64,000 bases of DNA from Streptomyces sp. BA2 (GCF_009769735.1 NZ_WSRO01000002.1:9039001-9103000), one strand, 5' to 3'. Positions 34,185-43,762 are shown, counted from the first letter of the stretch. Notes: generated by a model not told the origin, from the sequence alone. Numbers and translations are program-made.

Positions 34185-35219
34185 GTGGCTGTCCTGCTGT
34201 ACTACCCGTTGGTGAACCCGCCCACCGAAGTGGTGCACCAGGCGCTGCTGTACTGGGACGGCATCGCTTCCGTGGTCCCCACAGACCCGGAGGTTTGCGA
34301 CGCCGCAGTCGGGCAGCCGCTGAAGGAGTTGGAGCAGCGACAGCTCTACACCCCCGTCACGCACACTCAGAACATCGTGGGCGGCCTCTACCCTCCCAAC
34401 TCGTCCATGCGAATTGCCCGGGCCCGCCCATACGTCAGTGCGGTCCTAGCCGAAGAGCTCGAGAGTCTCGCGGCCAGCGCGGAGCCACCCCGTCCCTCAT
34501 GGCCACCTGACGCGTTCCTGCACCCGACGAAGGCCAACGGGTGGCTTGAGAGGCAGCTTCTCCAACTGGGTCTGGCCGAAACGTGGGCCTCCCGACCATT
34601 GGGTACTGGACGACGTCTGGCAGTTGCAAGGGAGGTTCAGGAACTGGTCGTCGGGGTGCTCGCCCGGGAGATCGCCCAACTGGCCACTGAACGACGCCTG
34701 TTTCCCTACACCGATCGTGTGGAAGCACAGCGGTTGGCCTTGCGCCCGGCCGCGGACGGCCAGGCCCTCGCCTGGGAGATAGAGCTGGGCAAACTACTTC
34801 CAGCGCCTGCCGCCGAGACCACGCTCGCCGAAGTACTCGCCTTCCGGGAGAAATACACGGACGAACGCCTACGGCTGATGCGTGCCCTGCACCGCCTGCT
34901 AGGCGACCTGCGGCGCGATTACGAACACCCCGCCGATATCTTTGCCCAACTCCGAGTAAAGCTGGACGAAGCACTGACGGACTACCGGTCCGCGGCACGC
35001 GACAGCCGGATCGTTTGGGTGCACCGGTCGGTGACAGTGACCATGGGCCTCGCAGCGGCGGCCGCCGGCTCCCTGTTGCTGCCCAGCCTGGACTGGTTAC
35101 TCGGCGTGGTCGGCGGCGTTACCCTCAACGTCGCCACTCGCGAAATCCGGCCGGTAGTACAGCGTCGCCTCGAACATGACTTCAGCTATCTGCACCGAGT
35201 CCACACCTCACTGCCCTAG
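34185..35219 (+). CDS. DUF6236-family protein
   Basis: 344 aa from GTG 34185 (GTG GCT GTC). The opening LLYYPLVNPPTEVVHQALLY and ALLYWDGIASVVP match DUF6236, a family of unknown role found mostly in Actinobacteria. The middle is a helical, charged domain, and near the end two hydrophobic segments (VTVTMGLAAAAAGSLLL; LDWLLGVVGGVTLN) could anchor it. It stands alone between a transposase relic and an opposing small frame. Confidence 0.75.
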   Translation: MAVLLYYPLVNPPTEVVHQALLYWDGIASVVPTDPEVCDAAVGQPLKELEQRQLYTPVTHTQNIVGGLYPPNSSMRIARARPYVSAVLAEELESLAASAEPPRPSWPPDAFLHPTKANGWLERQLLQLGLAETWASRPLGTGRRLAVAREVQELVVGVLAREIAQLATERRLFPYTDRVEAQRLALRPAADGQALAWEIELGKLLPAPAAETTLAEVLAFREKYTDERLRLMRALHRLLGDLRRDYEHPADIFAQLRVKLDEALTDYRSAARDSRIVWVHRSVTVTMGLAAAAAGSLLLPSLDWLLGVVGGVTLNVATREIRPVVQRRLEHDFSYLHRVHTSLP

Positions 35220-35579
35220 AGATGCGAACTTCGGCTGAGCCGAGCCCTCGCCGTGCCGCTCGATGTGCTCGTGAACGACCTGGTGGTCGGCGGCGGCCCG
35301 GTTGCGGCACTCCAGGACCTGCTCCCGGGTGAGCGCCTCGAGGATCAGCTCCGGGTCGCCCTCGACATCGGCGGGCTCCGGGGCGGAAACGGCTGCGGCC
35401 GGACGCGGCGCTGGCAGCACGACCGAGACCACCGGCGGGGCGGGGACGTCGTCGGCCAACTGCGCGGCTGCGGCGTCGGCGCGAATCTTGGCAGCAGCAC
35501 CGGGGAATCCCATCAGTCGTTGCACTCCGGTCCGTAGCGTCCGTTGGGCGTTACCGCGCTTGGAATATGACTTCCGCAT
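35208..35579 (-). CDS. Hypothetical protein (123 aa), doubtful
   Basis: Basic start (MRKSYSKRGNAQRTLRTGVQ), then an Ala/Pro-rich stretch and an acidic end with LILEALTREQVLECRNRAAA. It overlaps the DUF6236 stop by 12 nt in convergent orientation. No family recognised; could be chance. Confidence 0.35.
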   Translation of the reverse strand: MRKSYSKRGNAQRTLRTGVQRLMGFPGAAAKIRADAAAAQLADDVPAPPVVSVVLPAPRPAAAVSAPEPADVEGDPELILEALTREQVLECRNRAAADHQVVHEHIERHGEGSAQPKFASLGQ

Positions 35580-35603
35580 ATCACTCCACCGGCCCAGTTC
35601 CGC

Positions 35604-36672
35604 ATGACTGACGGTGGAGCCGATGTGTCACTGGAACGGGCGCCATACGTGACGGAGGCGAGGTCCCCTCTGATGAGTACCGTTGATGTCAGTCCTATTG
35701 GGCCCGGGGATCAGGCCCTGTTCCGAGCGTTCTTTCACGCGGAGCGGGGGAGCGAAACCTACGGGAACAGCTGGACCTACATCACGCAGGCCTGTCGCGG
35801 CCTGGGGTGCGGTTTCAAGTACTTCGACGGCGGCACGCTGGTCAGTATCGGCCTGTACCGCGGGCATTACGTGCTCGTCCGCCCGGTGGGAGACGCCGTT
35901 GTCCCCGTGGTGCGGAATCTGGTTGCGTGGCTTGCCGAACGGTCCGGACGCCCCGTCTACACCAAGCACGCGGCGCTCGCCGACGCAGGATCACTGCTTG
36001 CAGCACGCGGGTTTCGTTCCGATGATGCGCTACCCCTGGGCGGCCGGGGCGCCCCAGGACGACGCCTCGTTTCCTGAAGTCGTCGTCGAACTGCAGGAGC
36101 TCACCGGGGATGCCCTCATGACGCCGGCCAACAGCAAACTGCGCAGGAGACTCAACCGGTTCCGCAACGACTCCGGAGGGGGAACGATCAGTGTGCGCGC
36201 CTATCGCGGGTGCCCTCCGGCGGACTGGGCCGACGCCGTAGGGGCCGTGGTCACGCAGTGGGCAGCCGAACGGCATGTGCGGGCCGACGCCTACGTCAAC
36301 ATGCTGGCGCACCCCGCCGAAGAGGCTCATCCCTATGTGTTGAGCGTGGACGGGAAAGCATGCGGCTTCTACCTCTTCGAGCCCATCGGCGCGGGGACCG
36401 TGGGGTGTTACGCGAACCTTTGTGTCTGCGCGGGCAGGCCCGGGCTTACCGAGGCGGGACTGTACGCGGCACTCGAAGACCTACAGGAACACGGCGTGCA
36501 GCGCGTGAACCTGGGAGGTTCGGAGCAGCTCTCTCTGCACCGGTACAAGCTCAAGTTCGGCGGCGAACGCCGACCGGTAACAGCTAACTTGGCGACGCTG
36601 CCGACGGAGACTCCTGGAACGGCCCTTTCCCCTGGCGTCAGAGCTGTCGCAGCGGAGCCGCCCCCATGGTGA
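35604..36672 (+). pseudogene. GNAT/FemAB-like acyltransferase split by a frameshift
   Basis: Frame 1 (35604-36040) gives ERGSETYGNSWTYITQACRG and LVRPVGDAVVPVVRNLVAWL up to LAARGFRSDDA. The protein continues in the next frame from about 36020: MRYPWAAGAPQDDASFPEVV, NSKLRRRLNRFRND, and SLHRYKLKFGGERRP near the end. Joined, it would be about 350 aa, with an order like DUF2156/FemAB-type acyltransferases. The single break could be a real mutation or a sequencing error, since both halves remain well preserved. Confidence 0.6.
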
Positions 36673-36679
36673 ACGGCAT

Positions 36680-37370
36680 GGACGGCACCCGACGCCGGGC
36701 AGTCCGCCCGTGTCACGACCTGCTGTCCGGTGCACGGCGTGGCCGCAGCGCACCGCCGGCGAGGACTGGCTGAACGGCGCGTCTGCCGTGGTCGCGCTGA
36801 CCGTCGACGTGGATGTCGAGTCCCCGGTCCTCGCCCGCGGCGAACGTCGTGCCCCCCCGCACCCGCGGGGATGGCCCCGTCCGTGGCCTCGTCGGCCGGG
36901 TGCTGGGCGCCTGCTCCCCGCGCGTGTGCGCGGGATGGTCGCCGAGGCGGTATCCGCCTGTTCAGGCAGACACTCGGGTGAACCAAGCCCCCGGCTTCGC
37001 AGCTCGGAGGCTGCCGACGGGTGGACATGGCTGGTGATCGCCGCCTATGCCCAGCTCCGGCTCGCGCGGCCGCTGGCCCCCGATCTCCGCCGCCCAATGG
37101 GAGAAACCAGCCCCGCCGAACAGGCTCACGCCTGCCCGGGTCCGCAGGGGGTTCAGGAACCTGTGCACGAAGACCGGCTCCCCGGCCATGTGCACCGAAA
37201 CCGTCTCGTCCCGGGCCTGGTCGGCCGCCGGGTTCGAAGAACCGCCACCCGGCCACCCGTCATGACGTGGGCAGAGTACTCGCCACCGGCGAGGCATACA
37301 GCCGCCCCCGCCCACCACAAGAAGGGCACCAAACCCCGGCGCACCGAGGAGCGGCAAACTTGACGGCCTG
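36680..37370 (+). pseudogene. Transposase relic, several frameshifts
   Basis: The C-terminal part of a Streptomyces transposase is recognisable across frames: WTWLVIAAYAQLRLARPLAP (about 37025), LTPARVRRGFRNL (about 37120), and APKPSRPGPGRPPGSKNRHP then ATRHDVGRV (about 37190-37280). Earlier text (RTAGEDWLNGA) belongs to the same protein. Not functional. Confidence 0.75.
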
Positions 37371-37418
37371 GGCCATGTGCAGCGGGCACGAGGCCGAAGA
37401 ATTTCACGGGGTACGTCG

Positions 37419-37907
37419 ATGGATCTCAGCTCAGTCATCATCGCTGTCGCAGGCGTCGCCGGAACCCTGGGAGGGGCGCTGCTCACCCAGCGCGGCTCCG
37501 AACGAGCGAAGCGCCTGGAGATAGAACTCGTTCGAGACCATGAGGAGGTCCGCGAGAACCGTTCGCTGCGACGTACCTGTTTTGCCGAACTCAACCGGGA
37601 TGCTCGGCAGTTCACCACCGCTCTCAACCGCCACCTGCACGTCATGAGGGAACGCGGCGTGGAGGCAGCCGACAGCGACGCACTCGATGAGGCGAAGAAC
37701 GCGCACCGCGATCGATACTCCGAAGCACAGATGATCGCCCCCGAAGAAGTACTCAGGCGAGCGAGTGTCGTCAACCAAGCTCTGAACAAGGTCTACGGCC
37801 AGGTCAAACGCCTCGAACGCGGTGCCCCCGAACCAGGCGAAACGATGGAGACCGCGGCCCAGGCCCAGTACGAGATCTGTTGTCTGCCTCGACCAGCCAA
37901 GAACTGA
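37419..37907 (+). CDS. Membrane-anchored coiled-coil protein
   Basis: 162 aa from ATG 37419. One N-terminal membrane helix (VIIAVAGVAGTLGGALLTQ) then a charged coiled coil (SERAKRLEIELVRDHEEVRE). The layout matches the IS passenger at 61742. The last 15 residues (EICCLPRPAKN) are odd; a shift of one base near 37870 would continue as LLSASTSQELIEAEVKTQ, so the C-terminus may be frameshifted. Role unknown. Confidence 0.65.
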   Translation: MDLSSVIIAVAGVAGTLGGALLTQRGSERAKRLEIELVRDHEEVRENRSLRRTCFAELNRDARQFTTALNRHLHVMRERGVEAADSDALDEAKNAHRDRYSEAQMIAPEEVLRRASVVNQALNKVYGQVKRLERGAPEPGETMETAAQAQYEICCLPRPAKN

Positions 37908-37946
37908 TTGAGGCAGAGGTTAAAACGCAAGTTAAGGCCGTGTGCC

Positions 37947-38323
37947 TCAATGCCGCGTGTGCCGGATCCTCAACCGTCCGTACTCCATGGCGCCGGAGAT
38001 CCGGATCGTCGGCCCGCCGGAGCCTGGGGTCCGACGTGTCTTGTAGCGCGGGTCTTTCCACGTGGTGCGGAGATCTTCGAACCGGACGGTAGCGTCACGA
38101 GGCAGAGTGAGCGTGGCATCAGCCAAACGCCATCCCGCGTGATCCGTCCGCTCTGGACGCCGATCGTGACCGTGCCTTCTTCGCGTTCTGCCAGGAGTGA
38201 GACGAGAGCCGATGCCAGGTCGCTGCGCGTTTTCGCGGCGAGCGCCTGGCCAAGCTGTGCATCCATCTCCTCGTGCGAGCCAGTATCGGTGGCAGTGGAG
38301 CCCGCTGAGGTGGACGCGTTCAT
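37947..38323 (-). pseudogene. Degraded envelope-type protein (toast-rack-like end)
   Basis: Minus-strand frames give DAQLGQALAAKTRSDLASAL and TVTIGVQSGRITRDG, then in the next frame WRLADATLTLPRDATVRFED and SGAMEYGRLRIRHTRH. The ending resembles the toast-rack domains of LiaF/DUF1707-type proteins. Split by a frameshift near 38140. Identification is tentative. Confidence 0.35.
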
Positions 38324-38696
38324 CGACCATCTGCGGTCGGGATGGGCATGGCAAACCGCTGCTGCCTCTTACTCGGCAGCGAGGTCGCCGTCTCCTGGTG
38401 CGCCGGCCTGATCGCACACTGCTATCGCTGGTCGATGGCGGAGTTCAACCGTGACTCGAAGCGGGCACACAGGCAGCCTCTCGCGACGCTCCAACCGCCA
38501 AGGGCCGGCCTCAAGCCTCAAGCAGGACGGATACCAACGCTGCCGTCTTTCCAGCGAGTTGAAGGAGGGCGCGAGGCTTAACGATCTATTGACGCCGTTC
38601 GGGGGAACGGGCGTTGGGAAGGCTCCATCTGTCTCCGTGACCGATAGGAGCTCACCGCAGATGTTGCGGTGAGCATGACTGAACGGGGAGCTGTAA
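38324..38696. other. Gene-free stretch (373 bp)
   Basis: Only short, frame-inconsistent open stretches. The last 60 nt should hold the promoter and the GGGGAG ribosome site of the gene at 38697. Confidence 0.5.
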
Positions 38697-39287
38697 ATGC
38701 CTCAGAAGAGGCAGCACTCGCTGCTGGTCTGTTCCGTGCTCGGAGCCTCTCTCCTCGCAGGAGGTTCAATTCCCGCGCACGCGGCTGAGTCGCACGGCGA
38801 GACGGACGTGGGGGAGCTGATCAGCATTGCGGAGGGGGAAGCTCCGGCTGTCACCTACGCGCGCGTCCAACAGCGGGCCGAGGAGATACATGCCCGCACC
38901 GCGGCGGACAAGAAGTGCACCGGGGTATGGAAGCACAGCGTCGCCAACGTCGACTGGGACCGGACCTCCGCGGGTACTGTCCGCTGGAACTTCAAACTGA
39001 CGGCGCGGACGCGTGCCAAACTCGGCCCGGCCGTGACGGTATCCATGCCCAACGCCTGGGTGAACAACCACGCCATCAATGCACCGTACGGTCCTCATCC
39101 CCGGGCGAGCACGTACAACTTCCACGGCAGTATGAAGAAGTACAACCGCAAGGGGAGCAGTACGAAGCACACCATCCGCACCAAGAACAAGATCACTTTC
39201 TACTGGCTCATCAAGAGCCACAGCAACCCGCGAGCCGGCGCCACGCGTTACATCACCTGCCAGGTGCCGCCCAAGGGGTCGAGATGA
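38697..39287 (+). CDS. Secreted protein, unknown
   Basis: 196 aa. Signal peptide 1-29 (ends AHAAES). The mature part has a Lys/Arg-rich middle with two Cys (DKKCTGVWKHSVANVDW; YITCQVPPKG), and basic, Tyr-rich stretches (FHGSMKKYNRKGSSTKHTIR). It may form a single disulfide-closed beta domain. No family recognised. A small gene follows after 33 nt and is probably co-transcribed. Confidence 0.7.
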   Translation: MPQKRQHSLLVCSVLGASLLAGGSIPAHAAESHGETDVGELISIAEGEAPAVTYARVQQRAEEIHARTAADKKCTGVWKHSVANVDWDRTSAGTVRWNFKLTARTRAKLGPAVTVSMPNAWVNNHAINAPYGPHPRASTYNFHGSMKKYNRKGSSTKHTIRTKNKITFYWLIKSHSNPRAGATRYITCQVPPKGSR

Positions 39288-39320
39288 GGGGTAGGCGCCG
39301 GCACACCGTTGGGAGTGGGC

Positions 39321-39725
39321 ATGGGCAAAGGTAAGCGCAAGAGTGGAGGCGGTGCGGGCAGGACGTTTGCTGTTCTGGGCGGCCACCACGAACTGGAGGT
39401 GCGGCGCCTCACATGGACCTCTGAGCAGATCGAACTCTTCTACCGCATCACGCCTGCGCTTCCCGAGAGGTGGGCGGACGAGCCCGACGGTTCGATGACG
39501 GAGGCCGGGCCGCCGATCTTTCTGTCGTTGGAAGCGGAAGACGATCTCGGCGGGGAATACACGGACGGCGGTGGCGCGTTCGGTACCGACCCAGAAGGCC
39601 GGTTCACCGAAGGCTCGGTCTCACTGCAGCCAGGGCCAACACCCGGAGCCGGATCGCTCGCCCTCGCTCTCTCGCTGACGTGCGGCGAACAGCAAAGCAC
39701 TCATCGGTTCGACATGCCGTTGTGA
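39321..39725 (+). CDS. Hypothetical acidic protein (134 aa)
   Basis: ATG 39321 with GGGAG 5 nt upstream. After a basic start (GKGKRKSGGG), the protein is acidic with LEVRRLTWTSEQIELFYRIT and PPIFLSLEAEDDLGGEYTDG. It looks like a single beta-sandwich domain. No family recognised. A good terminator follows. Confidence 0.65.
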   Translation: MGKGKRKSGGGAGRTFAVLGGHHELEVRRLTWTSEQIELFYRITPALPERWADEPDGSMTEAGPPIFLSLEAEDDLGGEYTDGGGAFGTDPEGRFTEGSVSLQPGPTPGAGSLALALSLTCGEQQSTHRFDMPL

Positions 39726-39742
39726 AGCTGGCGGGTTGAGCC

Positions 39743-39776
39743 CTGGAGGGCCAACCCTCAGGAGTTGGCTCTCCAG
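39743..39776 (+). terminator. Hairpin terminator
   Basis: CTGGAGGGCCAAC (39743-39755) pairs with GTTGGCTCTCCAG (39764-39776), 13 bp with one G-U, 17 nt after the stop at 39725. Confidence 0.75.
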
Positions 39777-40003
39777 ACTGGCCGGTCTGGAACATCTGTG
39801 TACGGCTCATCGTTCCTCTTGGTGTGGCTGCGGAGGGGACAGTGTCCCCGGGCCTCACCTATAGCCCATGGGGACGATCGTTCGGCTGAAGCCCCATGGA
39901 GCCCTTCGCCGAGAGGCGACTGCCCTCCGCCTGTCACGTTCTACGGCCCCCGGCTGGTCTCCCCCGTCCAGTCGGGGCTTCTTGAGTATCTACAGGGCGT
40001 CAG

Positions 40004-40040
40004 CGGCTCCCACCTGGCCGGCTCAGCCAGGTGGGAGCCG
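40004..40040. terminator. 15-bp perfect hairpin
   Basis: CGGCTCCCACCTGGC (40004-40018) pairs perfectly with GCCAGGTGGGAGCCG (40026-40040) over 7 nt. It lies past the end of the minus-strand gene at 40183 and probably terminates it. Confidence 0.75.
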
Positions 40041-40182
40041 GGGCGGGGGGCGCGCCCGTGCCGAAGTCCTTCACGGCGTCGCCCTCGACCGGGAGCGCCG
40101 GCGGGCCCGGTCGGCCTGCGTCGGCCTCGGCTCCACTGGCCTCGGCTCCACCGGCGGACGGAGCTCTGGCCCGCTCGAGTGA

Positions 40183-40368
40183 TCAGGAATCGTGGGCGGA
40201 AATGACGAGTTTCCAGCCGCTGCCGGTGCATCCCTCGTGCGGCGGGGGGAAGCGGTGGCCGCGCACGTCGGCGCTGTACCGGTGGTGCTGTCCGCACTCA
40301 CACTCGTAGATCCCCGACTCAGGGACGATCTCGCCGGGACGATAGACCTGCTCTTCACTCTCGCTCAT
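40183..40368 (-). CDS. Small YjzC-like protein
   Basis: 61 aa: YRPGEIVPESGIYECECGQ, then GHRFPPPHEGCTGSGWKLV. The Cys-rich pattern (ECECG, GCTG) suggests a small zinc-binding domain, like the YjzC family of short proteins. Function unknown. Confidence 0.7.
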   Translation of the reverse strand: MSESEEQVYRPGEIVPESGIYECECGQHHRYSADVRGHRFPPPHEGCTGSGWKLVISAHDS

Positions 40369-40782
40369 ATGTCCGGTCTAAGGTGCCGCGCGCTCTCGCG
40401 CGACTCGAGGGCTGAAGATGCTGCGTGCCATCAGCCGGGGCCGGTGGGGAGGGTATGGGCGACTGCCCCGCCCTCGCGCCACCGGACGTGAGGATGCGGC
40501 ACCTCAGTCTGCTTGCGGACGCCGGGCGCACGAGTGAGTACTGCTCGTGTCCGGCGTGCTAGGTGGAGTGGCTCGCCTTGAGCCGCGCCGAGACGGGCCT
40601 CCTCACCCGGCCGGCCCGGGGGTCCGACGCGTCCTCGCGACGTTTCGGCCGCGGGCTCTGGAGGACCCCGGTCTCGTGCCGCATCAGGCAACGCTCGCCC
40701 TCGGCAACAATTACCTCGTGCAGGCGTTCGTCGGCGGTGTGGGGGGGCGCGTCAGATCACGAGGGGGTGATCGTGTCCGGAG
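40369..40782. other. Gene-free stretch (414 bp)
   Basis: Several short frames on both strands but none with protein-like composition or a ribosome site. Confidence 0.5.
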
Positions 40783-41055
40783 TCAGGCGTCCATTCGTTC
40801 CTCCAGGCGAACGGTCACGGTGTCACCTTCCTCCTTACCGATCGCCTTGCGCACGTCCGCCTTCACGGGCAGCTTGTGCGTGCCGTTCCCGAGAGCCATG
40901 AACGAACTTTGGAACGGATGACCGTCGATCGTGCCCCTGACCTTCACCAGGCCGCGGGTGCCGAAGAACTCGGCCGACTCGGGCCACACGACGTAGGTCC
41001 AGCCGCCCTTGTTCGGGCTTTTCTGCAGGGTTGCGGTGAACTGCTTGTTCATCAT
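40783..41055 (-). CDS. DUF1905 protein
   Basis: 90 aa from ATG 41055 (AGGTGG 5 nt upstream). [40 protein letters not shown] and [12 protein letters not shown] match DUF1905, a small beta-barrel domain often fused to YdeI/OmpD proteins. A 37-codon VOC-like gene ends 13 nt upstream on the same strand, so the two form an operon. Confidence 0.85.
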   Translation of the reverse strand: MMNKQFTATLQKSPNKGGWTYVVWPESAEFFGTRGLVKVRGTIDGHPFQSSFMALGNGTHKLPVKADVRKAIGKEEGDTVTVRLEERMDA

Positions 41056-41068
41056 GGATGCCACCTGT

Positions 41069-41182
41069 TCAGGAGTTTTCGATCAGAAAGAGGTTGTTGC
41101 CATCCCGGTCACGCACAGCGAACATGGGCAGCTCAGCGGGCCCGGCTGTGGCGACCTGTGTGATGCGGGTCGTCTTGCTCAT
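41069..41182 (-). pseudogene. VOC (glyoxalase) C-terminal remnant with intact start signals
   Basis: 37 codons, too short for most gene callers: MSKTTRITQVATAGPAELPM then [17 protein letters not shown]. The [11 protein letters not shown] end is the final strand of a VOC domain and carries its metal-binding Glu. Upstream of the ATG is GGAGGAAGG, and further up an array of GGAGG-like repeats. It may be a decayed gene or a real microprotein leading the DUF1905 gene. Confidence 0.5.
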
Positions 41183-41559
41183 AGCCTTCCTCCGTTTCCT
41201 CCGCCTCCTCCGCCTCCTCCGCCTCCTCCGCCTCCTCCGCCTCCTCGGCGTTCACCAGGTCAGACGGAGGCAGGTGGGGAAACTCATCGCTGGCCATGAA
41301 AGACGTCGACGGCGACCAGGAGGTGGTCCTCTCGGATCAGCTCCTGCAGCAGGGTCTGGACTGGCGCATGCGCGCTGCGGTCCGGGTCGGCCGTATTCGG
41401 CTTGTTATTGGTCGCCGCTTCATGTGAACAGTCTGGTCGCCGACTTCTGCCATAGACGTGGGGGAGGCGTCGGCGTCTGGCCGCAGAGGGCCCTCTTGTC
41501 GGGGCCGAGCAGGCCTTTCACACTGCGGACCACGGGCAGGCATGGGGAGCGGGGGAGTG
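41183..41559. other. Stretch without an assignable gene (377 bp)
   Basis: It holds the 9-bp repeat array (41201-41245) and, on the minus strand, scraps of protein-like text (LLQELIREDHLLVAVDVFHG; MASDEFPHLPPSDLVN) in different frames, suggesting an eroded gene upstream of the VOC remnant. Confidence 0.4.
41201..41245. repeat. 9-bp tandem repeat x5 (minus strand: GGAGG array)
   Basis: CCGCCTCCT is repeated five times exactly, with a degenerate sixth at 41191. Read on the minus strand it gives AGGAGGCGG units, each with a Shine-Dalgarno core, ending about 20 nt before the 37-codon VOC remnant. Confidence 0.9.
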
Positions 41560-42249
41560 ATGGCAGCACGACGACGGCGTCGGCGGATGAGGAAGCGTAC
41601 GCGCAGGCAGTTACAGGGCTGGGGCGCGGTGGCTGCGGTTGTCGCCGCGGTGTGGGTGGCCGGGAACTGGGCGATGGTGTGGCCCGTCCTGGTGGCGGTG
41701 CTCGCCATCGCGGTGGTGGGCGGGGCCGGATGGGGGTTGTGGCGTGCGCACCGGCTCGCGGTCGGGCAGGACCGGCAGTGGCGGGCCCAAGAGGAGGCGA
41801 GGGCACGGGAGTTGTCGATGACGGAGGTCGACGCGCTCTCCTGGCAGGAGTTCGAGATGTACGTCGCCGATCTGTGCCGACGGGACGGCTGCACGAAGGT
41901 CGTCGTGAGCGGCAAGAGCGGCGACCTGGGTGCCGATGTCGTCGGCTATCTACCCGACGGCCGCAAACTCGTGGTCCAGTGCAAGAAGTACGCGCCGCAC
42001 CGCAGTGTGTCCTCGCAGGACATGCAGAAGTTCGTCGGCACCGCCCGCCTCGAGCACGGCGCGGATGTCGCCCTGTTCGTCACCACCTGCCGCTCGTTCA
42101 CGAGGGCTGCCCTCGGGTTGGCACTGCGCCAGGACATCGTGGCCCTCCACCGGGACCTGCTGGGCTCCTGGGTCAAGGGCGCTCACCTGGCCACCCTGAT
42201 CCCGCTGAACGGAAGCGGCGACGGCACCACGCGGCACCTGCCTGCCTGA
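41560..42249 (+). CDS. Membrane-anchored Mrr-type restriction endonuclease
   Basis: 229 aa from ATG 41560 behind GGGGGAG. Very basic start (MAARRRRRRMRKRTRR), two membrane helices (WGAVAAVVAAVWVAGNW; VWPVLVAVLAIAVVGGAGW), then an Mrr_cat nuclease domain: SWQEFEMYVADLCRRDG, the D-x-GxD strand SGDLGADVVGYL, and the catalytic QCKKY motif, followed by SVSSQDMQKFVGTARLEHGA. Mrr proteins cut modified or foreign DNA. Tethering at the membrane would place it where DNA enters. Confidence 0.85.
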   Translation: MAARRRRRRMRKRTRRQLQGWGAVAAVVAAVWVAGNWAMVWPVLVAVLAIAVVGGAGWGLWRAHRLAVGQDRQWRAQEEARARELSMTEVDALSWQEFEMYVADLCRRDGCTKVVVSGKSGDLGADVVGYLPDGRKLVVQCKKYAPHRSVSSQDMQKFVGTARLEHGADVALFVTTCRSFTRAALGLALRQDIVALHRDLLGSWVKGAHLATLIPLNGSGDGTTRHLPA

Positions 42250-42454
42250 CGGGTAGCCGCGGACGACTCGCGTCCAGATGTTCAGAGACCAAGCTCGGCG
42301 GCGGCGACGTAACCCGCAACACCGCGCTCGCGCAATGGGTGCAGATCTTCTCCTTCACATCGGAAAATTAGATCACTCTCCACGGAAACATCTGTTGGAC
42401 AGGGTTTCGGGTGCGCCCAAAGATGGATGGACTATCGCCTGTCTGGAGGCCGAA

Positions 42455-43585
42455 ATGGCGAGTGAAGAGACGGAAGTTGTCGTCGTGGGGGCGGGTCAGG
42501 CCGGCGTCGCGATGAGTGAGCACCTGGGGGCCGAGGGCATACCGCACATCGTCCTTGAGCGGCACCGGATCGCCGAGCGCTGGCGGACGGAACGCTGGGA
42601 CTCCTTGGTCGCGAACGGGCCCGCCTGGCACGACCGGTTCCCCAACCTCGAGTTCTCCGATGTCGCCCCCGACGCCTTCGCGTCGAAGGAACAGGTCGCG
42701 GACTACTTCGTCGCGTACGCCGAGAAGATCGGCGCCCCGGTCCGCTGCGGCGTCGAGGTGACGTCGGTGCGCAATCACGAGGGTCGGCCGGGCTTCCGGG
42801 TCGAGACGTCCGAGGGTTCCATCGACGCGCGGTTCGTCGTCGCAGCGACCGGCCCCTTCCAGCGGCCCGTGATCCCGCCGATCGTCTCGGACGGCGCGGT
42901 GGCGACGCAGATCCACTCCAGCGGCTACCGCAATCCGGAGCAACTGCCCGAGGGCGCCGTCCTCGTGGTCGGTGCCGGCTCCTCCGGGGTGCAGATCGCC
43001 GACGAGCTGCGCAGGGCCGGGCGCCGGGTGTTCCTGTCCGTGGGCCCGCACGACCGGCCGCCGCGCGAGTACCGGGGGCGTGACTTCTGCTGGTGGCTCG
43101 GGGTGCTCGGGCTCTGGGACCTGACTACGCCGCCGCAGGGCGCCGCCCATGTCACCATCGCGGTCAGCGGTGCGCACGGCGGCCACACCGTGGACTTCCG
43201 CGCACTTGCCGGTACCGGTGTGGAACTCGTCGGCATGACCGCGTCGTACGACGGCGGTGTGCTGCGTTTCGCGCCCGACCTCGTGCCTGCCCTGGCTGTC
43301 CCGTCGCGGGTCGAGCTTCATCTGGGGTGTCTGGCACGACGCCCGGTACATCGCCGACCACATCACGCGGACCGTACGACCCGGGCGCCGCTGCCACTGC
43401 ATCCCCACCGGATGCCGCACGACGTGATCCGTCGCGAGACCGGCGTCATCGTCCGCGACGCCGCGCACAGCCTGGTCCTGTCCCCGCCGCTGATCATGAC
43501 AGAGGCCGAGGCCAAGGAGGTGGGTTCGGCCCTGCGCGGCGTCCTGGAACGCACGGACGCCACCGGCGAGATCCGCCCCGCCTGA
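42455..43585 (+). pseudogene. Flavin monooxygenase fused out of frame to an aminotransferase tail
   Basis: Starts at ATG 42455 (CTGGAGG upstream). Residues 1 to about 285 are a CzcO-like FAD/NADPH oxidoreductase: VVVVGAGQAGVAMSEHLG, AATGPFQRPVIPP, VLVVGAGSSGVQIADELR. From about 43310 the proper flavoprotein end (FIWGVWHDARYIADHIT) lies in another frame. The open frame then carries the end of a class III aminotransferase (TGVIVRDAAHSLVLSPPLIM, EAEAKEVGSALRGVLERTDA). This marks a deletion joining two genes plus a frameshift. The chimera is unlikely to be active. Confidence 0.7.
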
Positions 43586-43662
43586 CGCACTCGGGGGGCC
43601 CGGCCCCGCACCGGGCCTCCCATGCCTCCGATCACCGATCGTCGCGCCGCCCGTCCGACGCA

Positions 43663-43718
43663 GCCCCGCACCGTCGCCGCGCCCGCCCGACGTGGCCCCG
43701 CACCGTCGCCGCGCCCGC
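43663..43718. repeat. 24-bp direct repeat
   Basis: Two copies of a 24-bp sequence beginning GCCCCGCACCGTCGCC at 43663-43686 and 43695-43718. They lie between the aminotransferase remnant and the damaged permease and may have served as recombination sites. Confidence 0.8.
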
Positions 43719-43762
43719 ACACCTTCGCTCGCAGTCCCCGCCTCCCGCCTTAGGAACTGCCC

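Noticed and set aside
36408..37256. 282-aa minus-strand frame
   Set aside because: It covers the acyltransferase end and the transposase relic, both recognisable on the plus strand.
40547..40921. 124-aa plus-strand frame
   Set aside because: It overlaps the well-supported DUF1905 gene on the other strand and has no start site or family pattern.
34185..42249. Defence island (DUF6236, coiled-coil membrane protein, Mrr nuclease)
   Set aside because: The genes are not contiguous, are separated by unrelated genes and relics, and no known defence system is complete.
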